Assembly: GCF_000013665.1 (NCBI RefSeq)
Contig: NC_007912.1
Location: 124,001 to 188,000, forward strand
Source of the DNA: Saccharophagus degradans 2-40
GTDB lineage: Bacteria; Pseudomonadota; Gammaproteobacteria; Pseudomonadales; Cellvibrionaceae
Direction of reading: 5' to 3'
DNA: 64,000 bases
Part shown: positions 63,330-64,000 of the stretch, in pieces
Layout: every line of letters begins with the position of its first letter
Numbering within the stretch: the first letter of the stretch is position 1
The notes under the pieces: generated by a model
Database searches by the model: none
Told to the model about the DNA's origin: nothing
What the model saw: the letters and a program-made list of their open reading frames with translations, nothing else
Translations under genes and position numbers: made by a program

Positions 63330-64000
63330 ATGAAAATTTTATGTCGAGGGGCGATTACTTGGGCTTTTATGCTCATGGCTTTGAATTGCTTGGCGCAGGA
63401 TTGCTCACTACCAGAGCATGGTGATTTGTTTGTCGACAAGGACTGGCACTCAGAAAATAATTTTGTTGGCGAAATGGATGGTAAATACCCTGAAACGGGT
63501 GTTGCTCCATTTCGAACAATTCAGCAAATGCTTGACGCGATCCAACCTGGACAGTGTGGGTTTGTGAGGGCTTCAGAAGAGCCTTACATTGAGCTGGGTA
63601 AAAAGCCTGGTGAAGCCGTTGCTGGTAATACCTTTATGCATGGTGGTGAGTCTGAGGAGGCGCGGGTAATTGTTTCCGGTTATCCTGGTGAGCGGCCAGT
63701 AATTGATATTCAACGTCAACAGGATGGGGCTGGCCATGGCGTTGCAGGCTTTCTTGTGGCTAGGGGCAATTACATAACCATCCGTAACTTTGAAATTAGA
63801 AATACGACAAGTTCTGGCATAATGATGCATCATGCTAATACTAATGAATATATTACGGTTGAGAACTGCCATATACATCATAGCTATGGAGTGGATAATA
63901 TTGCCGGAGTTAGATTGGATTGGTGTATAAATTGCCTAGTACGAAACAATGTTATCCATGATACCTACAAGATTGCCTCTTCAGATAATGTCACTACAGG
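63330..64000 (+). CDS. Secreted right-handed beta-helix protein (3' end outside window)
   Basis: ATG 63330 with TTGGAG upstream; 223 codons to the window edge. A signal peptide (about 1-24, ending CLAQDC) precedes a beta-helix start: FRTIQQMLDAIQPGQCGFVR, then turns such as ITIRNFEIRNTTSSG and ITVENCHIHHSYG. It may be a polysaccharide lyase or hydrolase acting on EPS or another polymer. Whether it ends in a PEP-CTERM signal cannot be seen. Confidence 0.75.
   Translation, partial: MKILCRGAITWAFMLMALNCLAQDCSLPEHGDLFVDKDWHSENNFVGEMDGKYPETGVAPFRTIQQMLDAIQPGQCGFVRASEEPYIELGKKPGEAVAGNTFMHGGESEEARVIVSGYPGERPVIDIQRQQDGAGHGVAGFLVARGNYITIRNFEIRNTTSSGIMMHHANTNEYITVENCHIHHSYGVDNIAGVRLDWCINCLVRNNVIHDTYKIASSDNVTT

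Overview
The window reads as a chromosomal stretch of a marine, polysaccharide-degrading gammaproteobacterium. Cellvibrionaceae, close to Saccharophagus or Teredinibacter, is my inference from gene content, the poly-serine lipoprotein linker, the CBM6-bearing secreted beta-helix enzyme and the gammaproteobacterial housekeeping genes; it has not been checked by any search. No rRNA, tRNA or CRISPR array was seen.

Layout. (1) 1-10 kb is core-like: a secreted M14-type (succinylglutamate desuccinylase/aspartoacylase) protein cut by the window edge; a nitric-oxide stress module (nnrS-nsrR, a divergent small membrane protein and two NsrR-type operators between them); a DUF2339 giant membrane protein; a c-heme/HAMP sensor next to a Ser/Thr kinase; and a YjdM/PhnA protein. 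(2) 10-25.5 kb is an accessory island. It holds a REP-associated tyrosine transposase (RAYT) element, its truncated relatives and four near-identical 116-bp MITE-like derivatives. Between these lie degenerate coding remnants, an unrecognised two-gene locus, a large secreted beta-helix/CBM6 enzyme, a 255-bp tandem duplication carrying a frameshifted membrane protein coupled to a TonB-C protein, three minus-strand genes with integron-cassette-like attC sites (PhyH-type dioxygenase, HNH-like protein, small zinc-finger protein), and a membrane metalloprotease paired with a small membrane protein. (3) 25.5-38.1 kb is mixed core: a c-heme lipoprotein, an outer-membrane barrel, an MFS transporter, a class GN sortase with its VIT/vWA target protein, an SDR, a ZntB-like transporter, an RNA uridine methyltransferase, a TSUP permease, ferrochelatase and a small conserved protein. 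(4) 38.4-62.9 kb is an exosortase A (XrtA)-type exopolysaccharide locus: priming glycosyltransferase, export lipoprotein, chain-length protein, outer-membrane beta-barrel, GtrB/GtrA-type pair, FemAB-like protein, polysaccharide deacetylase, exosortase-EpsI fusion, sulfotransferase, FAD oxidoreductase, several GT4 glycosyltransferases, an asparagine-synthetase-like amidotransferase, an acyltransferase and a polytopic membrane protein. A second secreted beta-helix protein starts at 63330 and runs off the window.

How it fits together. The EPS genes cover lipid-linked priming, sugar addition, chain-length control, outer-membrane export and modification (deacetylation, O-acylation, probable sulfation), with an exosortase for surface-protein processing. 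The tyrosine autokinase and the ATPase that often accompany such loci are not present here, and no PEP-CTERM substrate is visible. The most unusual material is in the 10-25 kb island: the RAYT/MITE family, the integron-like cassettes, the duplicated and frameshifted gene, and two gene pairs of unknown function.
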